Shown here: positions 16,747-30,269 of the stretch, piece after piece | Position numbering within the stretch: position 1 is the first letter of the stretch | How the letters are laid out: each line of letters opens with the position of its first letter | NCBI GenBank assembly: GCA_940337035.1 | Contig: CALNHX010003635.1 | Location: 62,001-126,000 of the forward strand | DNA from: Agriotes lineatus | Taxonomy: Eukaryota > Arthropoda > Insecta > Coleoptera > Elateridae | Direction of reading: 5' to 3' | Length of the DNA: 64,000 nt | Notes under the pieces: model-generated | What the model was told of the DNA's origin: nothing | Seen by the model: only the letters and a program-made list of their open reading frames with translations | Databases searched by the model: none | Program-made: the position numbers and the translations under genes

Positions 16747-19700
16747 GACGTCTGGGACGTTAGGGACATATGGAACATCTAGGACGTCTTGGACGTTAGG
16801 AACGTATGGGACATCTAGGACGTCTGGGACGTCTGGGACGTTAGGGACATATGGGACATCTGGGACGTCTGGGACGTTAGGGACATATAAGACATTTAGG
16901 ACGTCTGGGACGTTAGGGACATATGGGACTTCTAGGACGTCTGGGACGTTAGGAACATATGGAACATCTAGGACGTCTGGGACTTATGGGACATCTGGGA
17001 CGTCTGGGACGTTAGGGACATATAGGACATCTAGGAAGTCTTGGACGTTAGGGACATATGGGACATCTAAAACGTCTGGGACATCTGGGACGTTAGGGAC
17101 ATATAGGACATCTGGGACTTCTGGGACGTTAGGGACATATAGAACATTTAGGACGTCCGGGACGTTAGGGACATATGGGACATATGGGACGTCTGGGACG
17201 TTAGGGACATATGAGACATCTGGGACGTCTGGGACCTTAGGGACATATGGGACATCTGTGACGTCTCGGACGTTAGGGACATATAGAACATTTAGGACGT
17301 CCGGGACGTTAGGGACATATGGGACATATGGGACGTCTGGGACGTTAGGGACATATGAGACATCTGATACGTCTGGGACATTAAGGCTATATGTGACGTT
17401 AGGGACGTATAGGACATCTAAGACGTCTGAGACGTTAGAGACTTATGGGGCATATAGGACGTCTGAGACGTCTGGGACGTTAGGGACATATGAGACATCT
17501 AGGACGTCTGGGACGTTAGGGACATATGGGACTTATAGGACGTCTGGGACGTTAGGGACATATGGGACATCTAGGACGTCTGGGACGTATGGGTCATCAA
17601 GGACGTCTGGGACGTCTGGGACGTTAGGGACATATGGGACATCTAGGACGTCTGGGACGTTAGGGACATATGGGACATCTTGGACGTCTAGGACGTTAGG
17701 GACATATGGGACATCTGTGACGTCAGCGACGTTAGGGACATATGGGTCATCTAGAACGTCTGGGACGTTAGGGACATATGGGACATCTTGGACGTCTAGG
17801 ACGTTAGGGACATATGGGACATCTGTGACGTCAGCGACGTTAGGGACATATGGGTCATCTAGAACGTCTCGGACGTTAGGCACATATGTGACATTTAGGA
17901 CGTCTGGAACGTTAGGAACATATGGGACATCTAGACCATCTGAAACGTCTGGAACGTTTGCGAAGTCTGGGATATCTGGGACGTCTGGTACGTCTGGGAC
18001 GTTAGGGACATGTGGGACATTTAGGACGTCTGGGACGTATGGAATATTTTGCACGTCTGGGACGTCTGGGACGTTAGGGACATATGGCACATCTAGGACG
18101 TCTTGGATGTTAGGGACATATGGGACAACTAGGACGTCTGGGACGTCTGGGACGTTAGGGACATATGGGACACCTGATACGTCTGGGACGTTAGGGACAT
18201 ATAGGACATTTAGGACGTCTGGGACGTTAGGGACATATGGGACTTCTAGGACGTCTGGGACGTTAGGGACATATGGGACATCTAGGACGTCTGACCGTAT
18301 TGGACATCTGTGACGTCTGGGACGTTAGGGACATATGGAACATCTAGGACGTCTTGGACGTTAGGTACATATGGGACATCTAGGACGTCTGGGACGTCTG
18401 AGACGTTAGGGACATATGGGACATCTGGGACGTCTGGGACGTTTGGGACATATAGGACATTTAGGACGTCTGACCGTATGGGACATCTGTGACGTCTGGG
18501 ACGTTAGGGACATATGGAACATCTAGGACGTCTTGGACGTTAGGGACATATGGAACATCTAGTACGTCTTGGACGTTAGGGACATATGGGACATCTAGGA
18601 CGTCTGGGACGTCTGGGACGTTAGGGACATATGGGACATCTAGGACGTCTGACCGTATGGGACATCTGTGACGTCTGGGACGTTAGGGACATATGGAACA
18701 TCTAGGACGTCTTGGACGTTAGGGACATATGGAACATCTAGGACGTCTTGGACGTTAGGGACATATGGGACATCTAGGACGTCTGGGACGTCTGGGCGTT
18801 AGGGACATATGGGACATCTAGGACGTCTGGGACGTCTGGGACGTTAGGGACATATGGGGCATCTGGGACGTCTGGGACGTTAGGGACATATGGGTCATCT
18901 GGGACGTCTGGGACGTTAGGGACATATAGGACATTTAGGACGTCTGGGACGTTAGGGACATATGGGACTTCTAGGTGGTCTGGGACGTTAGGGGCATATG
19001 GGACATCTAGGACGTCTGGGACGTATGTGACATGTGGGACGTCTGGGACGTTAGGGACATATGGGGCATCTGGGACGTCTGGGACGTTAGGGACATATGA
19101 GACATCTGATACGTCTGGGACATTAAGGCCATATGTGACGTTAGGGACGTATAGGACATCTAAGACGTCTGAGACGTTAGAGACTTATGGGGCATATAGG
19201 ACGTCTGAGACGTCTGGGACGTTAGGAACATATGAGACATCTAGGACGTCTGGGACGTTAGGGACATATGGGACTTATAGGACGTCTGGGACGTTAGGGA
19301 CATATGGGACATCTAGGACGTCTGGGACGTATGGGTCATCAAGGACGTCTGGGACGTCTGGGACGTTAGGGACATATGGGACATCTAGGACGTCTGGGAC
19401 GTTAGGGACATATGGGACATCTTGGACGTCTAGGACGTTAGGGACATATGGGACATCTGTGACGTCAGCGACGTTAGGGACATATGGGTCATCTAGAACG
19501 TCTGAGACGTTAGGGACATATGGGACATATTAGATGTCTCGGACGTCTGGGACGCTAGGGACATATGGGACATCTGAGATTCTGGGACGTTAGGGACATA
19601 TGGGACATCTAAGACGTCATGGACGTCTGGGACGTTATTAACATATAGGACATCTAGAACGTCTCGGACGTTAGGCACATATGTGACATTTAGGACGTCT

Positions 19701-22700
19701 GGAACGTTAGGAACATATGGGACATCTAGACCATCTGAAACGTCTGGAACGTTTGCGAAGTCTGGGATGTCTGGGACGTCTGGTACGTCTGGGACGTTAG
19801 GGACATGTGGGACATTTAGGACGTCTGGGACGTATTGAATATTTTGCACGTCTGGGACGTCTGGGACGTTAGGGACATATGGCACATCTAGGACGTCTTG
19901 GATGTTAGGGACATATGGGACAACTAGGAGGTCTGGGACGTCTGGGACGTTAGGGACATATGGGACACCTGATACGTCTGGGACGTTAGGGACATATAGG
20001 ACATTTAGGACGTCTGGGACGTTAGGGACATATGGGACTTCTAGGACGTCTGGGACGTTAGGGACATATGGGACATCTAGGACGTCTGACCGTATGTGAC
20101 ATCTGTGACGTCTGGGACGTTAGGGACTTATGGAACATCTAGGACGTCTTGGACGTTAGGGACATATGGGACATCTAGGACGTCTGGGACGTCTGAGACG
20201 TTAGGGACATATGGGACATCTGGGACGTCTGGGACGTTTGGGACATATAGGACATTTAGGACGTCCGGGACGTTAGGGACATATGGGACATATGGGACGT
20301 CTGGGACGTTAGGGACATATGAGACATCTGGGACGTCTGGGACCTTAGGGACATATGGGACATCTGTGACGTCTCGGACGTTAGGGACATATAGAACATT
20401 TAGGACGTCCGGGACGTTAGGGACATATGGGACATATGGGACGTCTGGGACGTTAGGGACATATGAGACATCTGATACGTCTGGGACATTAAGGCCATAT
20501 GTGACGTTAGGGACGTATAGGACATCTAAGACGTCTGAGACGTTAGAGACTTATGGGGCATATAGGACGTCTGAGACGTCTGGGACGTTAGGGCATATGA
20601 GACATCTAGGACGTCTGGGACGTTAGGGACATATGGGACTTATAGGACGTCTGGGACGTTAGGGACATATGGGACATCTAGGACGTCTGGGACGTATGGG
20701 TCATCAAGGACGTCTGGGACGTCTGGGACGTTAGGGACATATGGGACATCTAGGACGTCTGGGACGTTAGGGACATATGGGACATCTTGGACGTCTAGGA
20801 CGTTAGGGACTTATGGGACATCTGTGACGTCAGCGACGTTAGGGACATATGGGTCATCTAGAACGTCTGAGACGTTAGGGACATATGGGACTTATAGGAC
20901 GTCTAGAACGTTAAAGACATATGGGCCATCTGGGACGTCTTTGACGTTAAGGACATATGGGACATCTAGGACGTCTTAGACGTTAGGGACATATGGGACA
21001 TCTAGGACGTCTGGGACATCTGGGACGCTAGGGACATATGGGACATCTGGGACGTCTAGGACGTTAAAGACATATGGGCCATCTGGGACGTCTAGAACGT
21101 TAAAGACATATGGGCCATCTGGGACGTCTTTGACGTTAAGGGCATATGGGACATCTAGGACGTCTTAGACGTTAGGGACATATGGGACATCTAAGACGTC
21201 TGGGACATCTGGGACACTAGGGACATCTAGGACGTCTGGGACGTATGTGACATGTGGGACGTCTGGGACGTTAGGGACATATGGGACATCTGGGACGTCT
21301 GGGACGTTAGGGACATATGGGACATCTAGGACGTCTGGGACGTCTGGGACGTTAGGGACATATGGGGCATCTGGGACGTCTGGGACGTTAGGGACATATG
21401 GGTCATCTGGGACGTCTGGGACGTTAGGGACATATAGGACATTTAGGACGTCTGGGACGTTAGGGACATATGGGACTTCTAGGTGGTCTTGGACGTTAGG
21501 GGCATATGGGACATCTAGGACGTCTGGGACGTATGTGACATGTGGGACGTCTGGGACGTTAGGGACATATGGGGCATCTGGGACGTCTGGGACGTTAGGG
21601 ACATATGGGTCATCTGGGACGTCTGGGACGTTAGGGACATATAGGACATTTAGGACGTCTGGGACGTTAGGGACATATGGGACTTCTAGGTGGTCTGGGA
21701 CGTTAGGGACATATGGGACATCTAGGACGTCTGGGCCGTTTGGGACGTTAGGTACATGGCGGAAATCTAGGACGTCTGATACGTTAGGGACATATGGGAC
21801 ATCTGGGACGTTAGGGACATATGGGACATCTAGGACGTCTGGGAGGTCTGGTACGTTATAGACATATAGGACATATGGGTCATCTGGGACGTTAGGGACA
21901 TATGGGACATCTAGGACATCTGGGCCGTCTGGGACGTTACGGACAAATGGGACATCTAGGACATCTGGGACGTCTGGGACGTTCTTGACGTTAAGGATAT
22001 ATGGAACATCTAGGACGTCTGGGACGTTAGGGACATATGGGACATCTAGGACGTTTGGGACGTTAGGAACATGTTGGACATTTAGGACGTCTGGGACGTA
22101 TGAGGTATTTTGGACGTCTGGGACGTCTGGGACGTTAGGGACATATGGGACATCTAGGACGTCTGGGACGTCTGGGACGTTAGGGACATATGGGGCATCT
22201 GGGACGTCTGGGACGTTAGGGACATATGGGTCATCTGGGACGTCTGGGACGTTAGGGACATATAGGACATTTAGGACGTCTGGGACGTTAGGGACATATG
22301 GGACTTGTAGGTGGTCTGGGACGTTAGGGGCATATGGGACATCTAGGACGTCTGGGACGTATGTAACATGTGGGACGTCTGGGACGTTAGGGACATATGG
22401 GACATCTGGGACGTCTTGGACTTTAGGGACAAATGGGACATCTAGGACGTATAAAACATCTGGGACGTTAGGGACATATGGGACATCTGGGACGTCTGGG
22501 ACGTTAAAGACATATGGGGCATCTGGGACGTCTGGGACATTAGGGACATATGGGACATCTGGGACGTCAGCCACTTTAGGGACATATGGGACATCTAGAA
22601 CGTCTGAGACGTTAGGGACATATGGGACATATTAGATGTCTCGGACGTCTGGGACGTTAGGGACATATGGGACATCTGGGATTCTGGGACGTTAGGGACA

Positions 22701-24200
22701 TATGGGACATCTAAGACGTCTGGGACGTCTGGGACGTTATTAACATATAGGACATCTAGAACGTCTCGGACGTTAGGGACATATGTGACATTTAGGACGT
22801 CTGGGACGTTAGGAACATATGGGACATCTAGGACATCTGAAACGTCTGGAACGTTTGCGAAGTCTGGGATATCTGGGACGTCTGGTACGTCTGGGACGTT
22901 AGGGATATGTGGGACATCTAGGACGTCTGGGGCGTATGGGATATTTTGGACGTCTGGGACGTCTGGGACGTTAGGGACAAATGGGACATCTAGGACATCT
23001 TGGACGTTAGGGACATATGGAAGATCTAGGACGTCTGGGACGTCTGGGACGTTAGGGACATATGGGACATCTGGGACGTCTGGGACGTTAAGGACATATA
23101 GGACATTTAGGACATCTGGGACGTTAGGGACATATGGGACTTCTAGGACGTCTGGGACGTTAGGGACATATGACGTCTGGGACTTATGGGACATCTGGGA
23201 CGTCTGGGACGTTAGGGACATATAGGACATCTAGGAAGTCTTGGACGTTAGGGACATATGGGACATCTAAAACGTCTGGGACATCTGGGACGTTAGGGAC
23301 ATATAGGACATCTGGGATTTCTGGGACGTTAGGGACATATAGAACATTTAGGACGTCCGGGACGTTAGGGACATATGGGACATATGGGACGTCTGGGACG
23401 TTAGGGACATATGAGACATCTGGGACGTCTGGGACCTTAGGGACATATGGGACATCTGTGACGTCTCGGGACGTTAGGGACATATAGAACATTTAGGACG
23501 TCCGGGACGTTAGGGACATATGGGACATATGGGACGTCTGGGACGTTAGGGACATATGAGACATCTGATACGTCTGGGACATTAAGGCCATATGTGACGT
23601 TAGGGACGTATAGGACATCTAAGACGTCTGGGACGTTAGAGACATATGGGGCATATAGGACGTCTGAGACGTCTGGGACGTTAGGGACATATGAGACATC
23701 TAGGACGTCTGGGACGTTAGGGACATATGGGACTTATAGGACGTCTGGGACGTTAGGGACATATGGGACATCTAGGACGTCTGGGACGTATGGGTCATCA
23801 AGGACGTCTGGGACGTCTGGGACGTTAGGGACATATGGGACATCTAGGACGTCTGGGACGTTAGGGACATATGGGACATCTTGGACGTCTAGGACGTTAA
23901 AGACATATGGGGCATCTGTGACGTCTGCGACGTTAGGGACATATGGGACATCTGTGACGTCAGCGACGTTAGGGACATATGGGTCATCTAGAACGTCTGA
24001 AACGTTAGGGACATATAGGACGTATTAGATGTCTCGGACGTCTGGGACGCTAGGGACATATGGGACATCTGAGATTCTGGGACGTTAGGGACATATGGGA
24101 CATCTAAGACGTCTGGGACGTCTGGGACGTTATTAACATATAGGACATCTAGAACGTCTCGGACGTTAGGCACATATGTGACATTTAGGACGTCTGGAAC
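16747..24200. repeat. higher-order satellite block, copy B (~7.1-7.5 kb)
   Basis: This is the second copy of the large repeat. Relative to copy A the offset is 7076-7077 up to about 21.7 kb, rises to 7436 after about 360 extra bases at 21.73-22.08 kb, then falls to 7173 after about 263 missing bases near 23.17 kb. The extra bases resemble the array at 7.5-7.8 kb (shared GGTACATGGCGG variant), so copy A may have lost them. The right limit is approximate. Confidence 0.7.
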
Positions 24201-27200
24201 GCTAGGAACATATGGGACATCTAGACCATCTGAAACGTCTGGAACGTTTGCGAAGTCTGGGATATCTGGGACGTCTGGTACGTCTGGGACGTTAGGGACA
24301 TGTGGGACATTTAGGACGTCTGGGACGTATGGAATATTTTGCACGTCTGGGACGTCTGGGACGTTAGGGACATATGGCACATCTAGGACGTCTTGGATGT
24401 TAGGGACATATGGGACAACTAGGACGTCTGGGACGTCTGGGACGTTAGGGACATATGGGACATCTGATACGTCTGGGACGTTAGGGACATATAGGACATT
24501 TAGGACGTCTGGAACGTTAGGGACATATGGGACTTCTAGGACGTCTGGGACGTTAGGGACATATGGGACATCTAGGACGTCTTGGACGTTAGGGACATAT
24601 GGGACATCTAGGACGTCTTGGACGTTAGGGACATATGGGACATCTAGGACGTCTGGGACGTCTGAGACGTTAGGGACATATGGGACATCTGGGACGTCTG
24701 GGACGTTTGGGACATATAGGACATTTAGGACGTCTGGGACGTTAGGGACATATGGGACTTCTAGGACGTCTGACCGTATGGGACATCTGTGACGTCTGGG
24801 ACGTTAGGGACATATGGAACATCTAGGACGTCTTGGACGTTAGGGACATATGGGACATCTAGGACGTCTGGGACGTCTGAGACGTTAGGGACATATGGGA
24901 CATCTGGGACGTCTGGGACGTTTGGGACATATAGGACATTTAGGACGTCTGGGACGTTAGGGACATATGGGACTTCTAGGACGTCTGGGCGTTAGGGACA
25001 TATGGGACATCTAGGACGTCTGGGACTTATGGGACATCTGGCACGTCTGGGACGTTAGGGACATATGGGACATTTCGGAAGTCTTGGACGTTAGGGACAT
25101 ATGGGACATCTAAAACGTCTGGGACATCTGGGACGTTATGGACATATAGGACATCTGGGACGTCTAGGACGTTAAAGCCATATGGGGCATCTGGGACGTC
25201 TGGGACGTTAGGGACATATGGGACATCTGGGACGTCTGGGACGTTAGGGACATATAGAACATTTAGGACGTCCGTGACGTTAGGGACATGTGGGACATAT
25301 GGGACGTCTGGGACGTTAGGGACATATGAGACAACTGGGACGTCTGGGACGTTAGGGACATATGTGACGTTAGGGACGTATAGGACATCTAAGACGTCTG
25401 AAACGTTAGGGACATATGGGACATCTAGGACGTCTGGGACGTTAGGGACATATGGGACTTTTAGGACGTCTGGGACGTTAAGGACATATGTTACATCTAG
25501 GACGTCTGGGACGTCTGGCACGTTAGGGACATATTGGACATCTAGGACGTCTGGGATGTTAGGGACATATGGGACATCTAGGACATCTGGGACGTCTGGG
25601 ACGTTAGGGACATATTAGATATCTGGGACGTCTGGGACGTTAGGGATATATAGAACATTTAGGACGTCTGGGACGTTAGGGACATATGGGACATATGGGA
25701 CATATGGGACATATGGGACGTCTGGGACGTTAGGGACATATGGGACTTTTAGGACGTTTGGGACGTTAGGAACATATGGGACATCTAGGGCGTCTGTGAC
25801 GTATGGGTCATCAAGGACGTTTGGGACGTCTCTGACGTTAGGTTCATATAGGACATGTGGGACGTTTGGGACGTTAGGGACATAAGGGACATCTGCGACG
25901 TCTGGGACGGTAGGGACATAAAAGACGTCTAGGACGTCTGGGACGTCTGGGACGCTAGGGACATATGGGACATCTGGGACGTCTAGGACGTTAAAGACAT
26001 ATGGGCCATCTGGGACGTCTAGAACTTTAAAGACATATGGGCCATCTGGGACGTTTTTGACGTTAAGGACATATGGGACATCTAGGACGTCTTAGACGGT
26101 AGGGACATATGGGACATCTAGGACGTCTGGGACATCTGGGACGCTAGGGACATATGGGACATCTGGGACGTCTAGGACGTTAAAGACATATGGGCCATCT
26201 GGGACGTCTGGGACGTTAAAGACATATGGGACATTTGGGACGTCTGTGACGTTAGGGACATATAGGACATTTAGGACGTCTGGGACGTTAGGGACAAATG
26301 GGACGTTAGGGACGTATAGGACATCTAAGACGTCTGAGACGTTAGGGACATATGGGACATATAGGACGTCTGAGACGTTAGGGACATATGGGACATCTAG
26401 AACGTCTGGGACGTATGGGTCATCAAGGACGTCTAAGACGTTAGGGACATATGGGACTTTTAGTACGTCTGGGACGTTAGGGACATATGGGACATCTAGG
26501 ACGTCTGGGACGTTAGGGACATATGGGACTTTTAGGACGTCTGGGACGTTAGGGACATATGGGACATCTAGGACGTCTGGGACGTATGGGTCATCAAGGA
26601 CGTCTGAGACGTCTGGGACGTTATGAACATATGGGACATATAGGACGTCCGGGGCGTTAGGGACATATGGGACGTTAGGGACGTATAGGACATCGAAGAC
26701 GTCTGAGACGTTAGGGACATATGGGACATATAGGCCGTCTGAGACGTTAGGGACATATGGGACATCTAGGACGCTTGGGACGTATGGGTCATCAAGGACG
26801 TCTGAGACGTTAGGGACATATGGGACTTTTAGGACGTCTGGGACGTTAGGGACATATGGGACATCTTGGACGTCTAGGACGTTAGGGACATATGGAACTT
26901 TTAGGACGTCTGGGACGTTAGAGACATATGGGACATCTAGGACGTCTGGGACGTATGGGTCATCAAGGACGTCTGAGACGTCTGGGACGTTAAAAACATA
27001 TAAGACATCTAGGACGTCTGGAACGTTAGAGAAATATGGGGCGTCTAAGACTTCTGGCACGTTAGGGACATATGGGACAACTAGAAAGTTTGGGACGTCT
27101 GGGACGTTAAGGACATATGGGACATCTAGGATGTCTGAGACGTTAGGGACATATGGGACATATAGGTCGTCTGAGACGTCTGGGTCATTAGGGACATATG

Positions 27201-29526
27201 GGACTTTTAGGACGACTGGGATGTTAGGGACATATGGAACATCTAGGACGTTTTGGACGTTAGGGACATATGGGACTTTCAGGACGTCTGGGACGTTAGG
27301 GACATATGGAACATTGAGGACGTCTGGGACGTATGGGTCATCAAGGACGTCTGAGACGTCTTGGACGTTAGGGCCATATGGGACATCTAGGACGTCTGGG
27401 ACGTTAGGGACATACGGGACATCTAGGACCTCTGGGACGTTAGGGACATATGGGACATCTAGGACATCTGGGACGTCTGGGACGTTAAGGACATATGGGA
27501 CATCTAGGACGTCTGAGACGTTAGGGACATATGGGACATATTAGATGTCTGGGACTACTGGGACGTTAGGGACATATGGGACATCTGGGATTCTGGGACG
27601 TTAGGGACATATGGGACATCTAAGACGTCTGGGACTATATTAACATATAAGACATCTAGAACGTCTCGGACGTTAGGGACATATGTGACATCTAGGACGT
27701 CTGGGACATTAGGAACATATGGGACATCTAGGACAACTGAAACGTCTGGGACGTTGGCGAAGTCTGGGATATCTGGGACGTCTGGTACGTCTGGGACGTT
27801 AAAGACATGTGGGACATCTAGGACGTCTGGGACGTATGGGATATTTTGGACGTCTGGGACGTCTGGGACGTTAGGGACATATGGGACATCTAGGACGTCT
27901 TGGACGTTAGGGACATATGGGACATTTAGGACGTCTGGGACTTCTGGGACGTTAGGGACATATGGGACATCTGGGACGTTAGGGACATATGGGGCATCTG
28001 GGACGTCTGGGACGTTAGGGACATGTGGGACATCTGGGACGTTTTTGACGTTAGGGACATATGGGACATCCAGGACGTCTGAGACGTTAGGGACATATGG
28101 GACATCCAGGACGTCTGAGACGTTATGGACATATGGGACATATTAGATGTCTGAGACGTCTGGGACGTTAGGGACATCTGGGATTCTTGGACGTTAGGGA
28201 CATATGGGACATCTAATGCGTCTGGGACGTCTGGGACGTTATTAACATATAGGACATCTAGAACGTCTCGGACGTTAGGGACATATGTGACATCTAGGAC
28301 GTCTGGGACGTTAGGAACATATGGGACATCTAGGACATCTGAAACTTCTGGGACGTTTGCAAAGTCTGGGATATCTGGGACGTCTGGTACGTCTGGGACG
28401 TTAGGGATATGTGGGACATCTAGGACGTCTGGGACGTATGAGGTATTTTGGACGTCTGGGACGTCTGGGACGTTAGGGACATATGGAACATCTAGGACGT
28501 CTGGGACGTCTGGGACGTTAGGGACATATGGGACATCTGGGACGTCTGGGACGTTAGAGACATATGGGGCATCTGGGACGTCTGGGACGTTAGGGGCAGA
28601 TGGGACATATGGGACATATGGGACATCTGGGACGTCTGGGACATTAGGGACATATGGGACATCTGGGACGTCAGCGACGTTAGGGACATATGGGACATCC
28701 AGGACGTCTGAGACGTTAGGGACATATGGGACATATTAGATGTCTGAGACGTCTGGGACGTTAGGGACATATGGGACATCTGGGATTCACGGACGTTAGG
28801 GACATATGGGACATCTAATGCGTCTGGGACGTCTGGGACGTTATTACCATATAGGACATCTAGAACGTCTCGGACATTAGGGACATATGTGACATCTAGG
28901 ACGTCTGGGACGTTAGGAACATATGGGACATCTAGGACATCTGAAACTTCTGGGACGTTTGCGAAGTCTGGGATATCTGGGACGTCTGGTACGTCTGGGA
29001 CGTTAGGGATATGTGCAACATCTAGAACGTCTGGGACGTATGAGGTATTTTGGACGTCAGGGACGTCTGGGACGTTAGGGACATATGGGACATCTAGGAC
29101 GTCTGGGACGTCTGGGACGTTAGGGACATATGGGACATCTGGGATGTCTGGGACGTTAGAGACATATGGGGCATCTGGGACGTCTGGGACGTTAGGGACA
29201 TATGGGTCATCTGGGACGTCTGGGACGTTAGGGACATATAGGACATTTAGGACGTCTGGGACGTTAGGGACATATGGGACTTCTAGGTGGTCTGGAACGT
29301 TAGGGGCATATGGGACATCTAGGACATCTGGGACGTATGTGACATGTGGGACGTCTGGGACGTTAGAGACATATGGGACATCTGGGACGTCTTGGACGTT
29401 AGAGACATATGGGACATCTAGGACGTATGGGACATCTGGGACGTTAGGGACATATGGGAATTCTGGGACGTCTAGGACGTTAAAGACATTTAGGGCATCT
29501 GGGATGTCTGGGACGTTAGGGACATA

Positions 29527-29706
29527 AGTAGGTTAGAATGGACAGTTGTAAAACCTCCCCCCACCACTTGTCCTTGAGTTCAAGGTCAAGGCTATTTTGC
29601 AAGGCTGAACTTCAAGGTCAAGGCTAAACTTGAAGGTCGAGGCCACTTGGAAGGCTAAGTCAACGATCAAGGTCAGCGCTATTTTGCAAGTTCGGTTGCT
29701 CAAGGT
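29527..29706 (+). repeat. left terminal inverted repeat (180 bp)
   Basis: It matches the reverse complement of 51008-51187 with two mismatches, counted by eye. It begins with AG, as Polinton termini usually do. It holds three TCAAGGTCA motifs (29580-29588, 29612-29620, 29667-29675) and a related TCAAGGTTA at its inner edge. Confidence 0.97.
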
Positions 29707-29761
29707 TATGATCAGTTGTTCTAGGCTATTGTTCAAGGTTAGTTCTTTCAAGGTTTTGCCC

Positions 29762-29769
29762 TATATAAG
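29762..29769 (+). promoter_or_regulatory. TATA box of the leftmost gene
   Basis: TATATAAG lies 36 bp upstream of the ATG at 29806 and 56 bp inside the inner edge of the left terminal repeat. Confidence 0.6.
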
Positions 29770-29805
29770 TCGCATCGTTTTCTACTACAGCTACCAGTTA
29801 TCATC

Positions 29806-30123
29806 ATGCCTGCTAGTTTTGGAGATGAGCTTTTTGAAGATGCCCCAGCATTCTACAAAGAGTTTGAGGACTTCATAGCCTCGCAACCGCTACCTTCACA
29901 ACCTCGTCACCTCCAGGCTGTCATCACAGTCAACTACACGATGATGATCGGCAACGGGCAGTTAGCTGAGACCGCCGTCCTGAGAACGCTGCCAGAACCA
30001 TTCCAAGGTCTCCAGGAGACAGAAGAGTGGTGGAGCCGGCACGTGAAGCTACCCACAATAAAATACTTATCGAGATTGGTAGATGGCGACGTGGTCGCCA
30101 TTAATTATTTTTGGATCGAATAA
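29806..30123 (+). CDS. accessory protein, MPA-FGD family (copy 1)
   Basis: This 105-aa acidic protein of unknown function is the first gene inside the left terminal repeat. It is clearly paralogous to the 103-aa protein at 31219-31530 on the other strand: both begin MPA-x-FGD-x-LFEDAPAFY and share a LQAV(I/V)T beta-strand-like segment, a central TAVLRT/TTVLRT, a WW pair and a C-terminal DGDV. A more distant relative may lie at 48923-49225. No signal peptide, membrane segment or catalytic motif is visible. The ATG at 29806 follows a TATA box, and the stop TAA overlaps an AATAAA signal (30119-30124), an economy typical of compact viral genomes. A role in the host interaction is only a guess from its position and duplication. 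Confidence 0.8.
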   Translation: MPASFGDELFEDAPAFYKEFEDFIASQPLPSQPRHLQAVITVNYTMMIGNGQLAETAVLRTLPEPFQGLQETEEWWSRHVKLPTIKYLSRLVDGDVVAINYFWIE

Positions 30124-30269
30124 ATATTTATATAAATATATGTGTGTGTTCTTTTTTGAGTGTGTATGTAGTTATGTTAAGTTAACGTAAAATAATCTTC
30201 AGCGCCATAACTTTAAAGAATTAAAAGAACGCATAAAGAAGAGTAATATTTATTTGTCTTACATATACA

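Larger units (their letters stand above)
1..29526. repeat. 9-bp-based minisatellite array (GGGACRTNN family)
   Basis: The whole stretch consists of 9-bp monomers, chiefly GGGACGTCT, GGGACGTTA, GGGACATAT, GGGACATCT and AGGACGTCT, in recurring orders that make 36-54 bp subrepeats. A distinctive island containing TTTGCGAAG and GGGATATCTGGG recurs about 18 times (near 487, 1025, 2289, 2805, 3148, 3838, 6137, 9310, 10877, 12674, 15418, 17957, 19750, 22854, 24246, 27752, 28347 and 28960). Because 9 is a multiple of 3, frames stay open for hundreds of codons on both strands. The plus frame reads as Gly-Thr triplets and the minus frame as Val-Pro/Asp triplets. These are read as by-products of periodicity, not genes. 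The array ends abruptly at the Polinton terminus. Confidence 0.97.

Noticed and set aside
1..29526. Telomere-like TTAGGG motifs in the satellite
   Set aside because: TTAGGG occurs once per subrepeat as part of ACGTTAGGGACATATG, never in tandem, so it is not telomeric repeat.
1..29526. CRISPR-like spaced repeats
   Set aside because: Eukaryotic context, no unique spacers and no cas genes; the spacing is that of a minisatellite.
311..29527. Dozens of long open frames in the satellite (Gly-Thr-rich on plus, Val-Pro-Asp-rich on minus)
   Set aside because: They follow from a 9-bp repeat unit, occur on both strands at once, begin and end wherever an indel or variant falls, and have no domain, signal or promoter support.
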